Source: JAJPKK01 sp963787675 (lineage in GTDB: Bacteria; Pseudomonadota; Alphaproteobacteria; Rhizobiales; Xanthobacteraceae). Taken from it: 64,000 bases of DNA. Below are positions 62,765-64,000 of the stretch, piece after piece. Made by a program: the position numbers and the translations under genes. The notes beneath the pieces are model-generated. The model was not told the DNA's origin. It did not search any database and was given only the letters and a program-made list of their open reading frames with translations. Every line of letters begins with the position of its first letter. Position 1 is the first letter of the stretch. The stretch is taken from NCBI GenBank assembly GCA_963787675.1, contig CAWBDV010000008.1:114477-178476 (forward strand), given 5' to 3'.

Positions 62765-63085
62765 CTATAAGCCGTCTCCATTCACACAAGGCTCCGCCCG
62801 CAGTGGTCGCACCGCAGTAAGCTGGCGGCCAAGCGCGGTGCGGGCGGTGGCCAGATCATAGGCCGATTGCAGATTGAGCCAATATTCAGGCGATTGGCCG
62901 AGTACCTTGCCGAACAGCAACGCCAGCTCGGCGGTCACCGGCCGCGCGCCGCTGATCACGTGGGAAACGCGCATCGCCGACACCCCAATGGCGCGCGCGA
63001 ACTCCGCCTGCGAGACATCAATCTCGCCAAGAATTTCACCTAGAAATTCGCCCGGATGGATTGCAGGTAGTCCACTCGCCTTCAT
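62765..63085 (-). CDS. higA: HigA-type antitoxin
   Basis: 106 residues: IHPGEFLGEILGE, helix-turn-helix VSQAEFARAIGVSAMRVSHV, and PEYWLNLQSAYDLATAR. This is the VapI/HigA XRE family. It lies 9 bp after the toxin gene. It would neutralise HigB and repress the operon. Confidence 0.92.
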   Translation of the reverse strand: MKASGLPAIHPGEFLGEILGEIDVSQAEFARAIGVSAMRVSHVISGARPVTAELALLFGKVLGQSPEYWLNLQSAYDLATARTALGRQLTAVRPLRAEPCVNGDGL

Positions 63086-63094
63086 ATCAATACC

Positions 63095-63379
63095 TCAGTG
63101 ATAATCTGTGATCTCGACGTCGAACGCATCGCCATCGACGAAGCGGAAGCATACGCGCCACTGGTCGTTAATCCGGATCGAGTGCTGCTTACCCCGGTTA
63201 CCCTTCAATGCTTCAAGACGGTTGGACGGCGGCAAACGCAAGTCATCGATCTTCGTGGCGGCATCCAATTGGCGCAGCCGCATTGCTGCCCGCCGGAGAA
63301 TGTCGCGCGGCAATCGCCGTGTCTTGCCGGTGGTAAAAAAGCGCTCGGTCTCCACATCCGCAAATGACCGGATCATCAA
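63095..63379 (-). CDS. higB: HigB-type toxin
   Basis: 94 residues of the RelE/HigB mRNA-interferase fold: RSFADVETERFFTTGKTRRL, RLPPSNRLEALKGNRGKQHS, IRINDQWRVCFRF and the end DVEITDYH. HigB cleaves mRNA on the ribosome. The toxin-first order is typical of higBA. Confidence 0.92.
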   Translation of the reverse strand: MMIRSFADVETERFFTTGKTRRLPRDILRRAAMRLRQLDAATKIDDLRLPPSNRLEALKGNRGKQHSIRINDQWRVCFRFVDGDAFDVEITDYH

Positions 63380-63388
63380 AGATCATTA

Positions 63389-63403
63389 TAAACATTTTGT
63401 TTA
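63389..63403. promoter_or_regulatory. higBA operator
   Basis: TAAACA-TTT-TGTTTA is a perfect inverted repeat 10 bp upstream of higB, placed for HigA autorepression. Confidence 0.7.
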
Positions 63404-63412
63404 CGATCGTCA

Positions 63413-63889
63413 AGAGCAAGCCACACCGTGGTGTCGTAAGCCGGCAAGTTTTGCTCCGTAAGGAGCGGATGCGATGAAGTAGACCACTTGGCCATGGGAC
63501 TTCGAAAAGCATTGAGCCGCTGTACGATTCGAGCTCCTCAAAGCGTCCTGATGGATCAGACCGGCAGGTTGGTGTTCAACTTCCACTCGAGTCTAGTTCT
63601 GTTCTTCGGGGTCTCACGCTCTTCGGCGTGGATCGCCATCAAAGTCAGCGCACGGTTGTCTTCCCTTGCCACAAGGCCTGCAGCTACCGCCTGTCAACAA
63701 GGCTCGATTTGCTAAATTTAAACAGCCATTTGAAATAAGGAAGTCCGCATGAAGCGCCGGCGATCTGGTGGCAATGCATAACGTTCATCGCGCCAAGGCT
63801 TCAGGAAGATCGCAAACGGTGGAAGCTCTTAATCGGAGTGCGTCGTGTGTGTGACCAAAAAATCACTCGCGTTCATCGAGAACCGCATC
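63413..63889. other. Intergenic, no gene seen
   Basis: About 480 bp upstream of higBA. The plus frame at 63488 is not protein-like. Nothing else is supported. Confidence 0.35.
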
Positions 63890-64000
63890 CTATAGGTCGC
63901 TGCTCGCGATAGCTTCCAGCAACATGCTAGCGAGCAGAGATACTGGTTTGTTCAAATGAGCTGCCTTGCGGTGGAGTTCCGAATAAAGAGACGCTCGCAT
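63890..64000 (-). CDS. Conserved small protein, possibly partial
   Basis: The frame ends at TAG 63892-63890 and reaches the window edge, with an ATG in the last three bases: MRASLYSELHRKAAHLNKPV then SLLASMLLEAIASSDL. The SLYxELHRxAAHLNxPVSxLAxMLL pattern is that of a ribbon-helix-helix-like small protein. The true start may lie outside. Confidence 0.5.
   Translation of the reverse strand: MRASLYSELHRKAAHLNKPVSLLASMLLEAIASSDL

Overview
The window looks like accessory chromosome from a high-GC alphaproteobacterium of the Bradyrhizobium / Rhodopseudomonas / Nitrobacter type. The evidence is Omp25/31-like barrels with a TGFYVGGNIGG start, small XRE regulators ending in an AGVEFIDENGGG-type tail, NitT/TauT-type ABC systems, and abundant IS66, IS21, IS256, IS1380 and IS3 material. 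No tRNA, rRNA or CRISPR array was seen.

Layout. (1) 0-8.4 kb: a transport and catabolic cluster. It holds a CoA-binding acyl-CoA synthetase (partial), an ABC importer whose ATPase is frameshifted, an LLM flavin oxidoreductase, a creatininase-type amidohydrolase, an enoyl-CoA hydratase, an MFS transporter and a second solute-binding protein. (2) 8.5-13.3, 21.4-25.5 and 56.6-60.6 kb: three paralogous copies of one module. Each has an array of small XRE-type repressors on the minus strand, each repressor beside its own inverted-repeat operators, then a divergent, translationally coupled plus-strand operon. The operon encodes a YqaJ-type exonuclease, an ERF single-strand annealing protein fused to an HNH-like domain, and a STGP-motif protein of unknown function. 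(3) 13.5-21.3 kb: hypothetical and envelope genes, a terminase-small-subunit-like protein with an internal duplication, a solitary STGP homologue, a methyltransferase and two tiny membrane proteins. (4) 25.6-32.7 kb: a large secreted repeat protein, penicillin-binding protein 1C, and a 5'-truncated alpha-2-macroglobulin gene joined to a fragment of an unrelated flavoprotein gene. (5) 32.8-52.7 kb: a graveyard of mobile elements, including an IS21 whose istB is split by a serine-recombinase element, an IS66, and a second serine-recombinase element broken by an IS256. (6) 52.9-56.4 kb: a minus-strand operon with a RidA triple-domain protein, a CMD/AhpD-like protein and a solute-binding protein. 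(7) 61-63.4 kb: a TPR-sulfotransferase and a higBA toxin-antitoxin pair.

The most interesting content is the three repressor arrays. Between successive repressor genes lie copies of the 5' end of yqaJ, with its ribosome-binding site. They are best preserved next to the intact operon and increasingly decayed away from it. Two of them break off at exactly the same codon (44). Repressors of the same sequence type in different arrays sit beside the same operator, and different types have different operators. This suggests arrays that grow by inserting a new repressor/operator unit at the yqaJ start, so that only the proximal repressor commands the recombination operon. Direct repeats of 179 bp would let recombination delete the proximal repressor and hand control to the next one. 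No function has been proven; recombinase control switching or repressor-based immunity are the main ideas.
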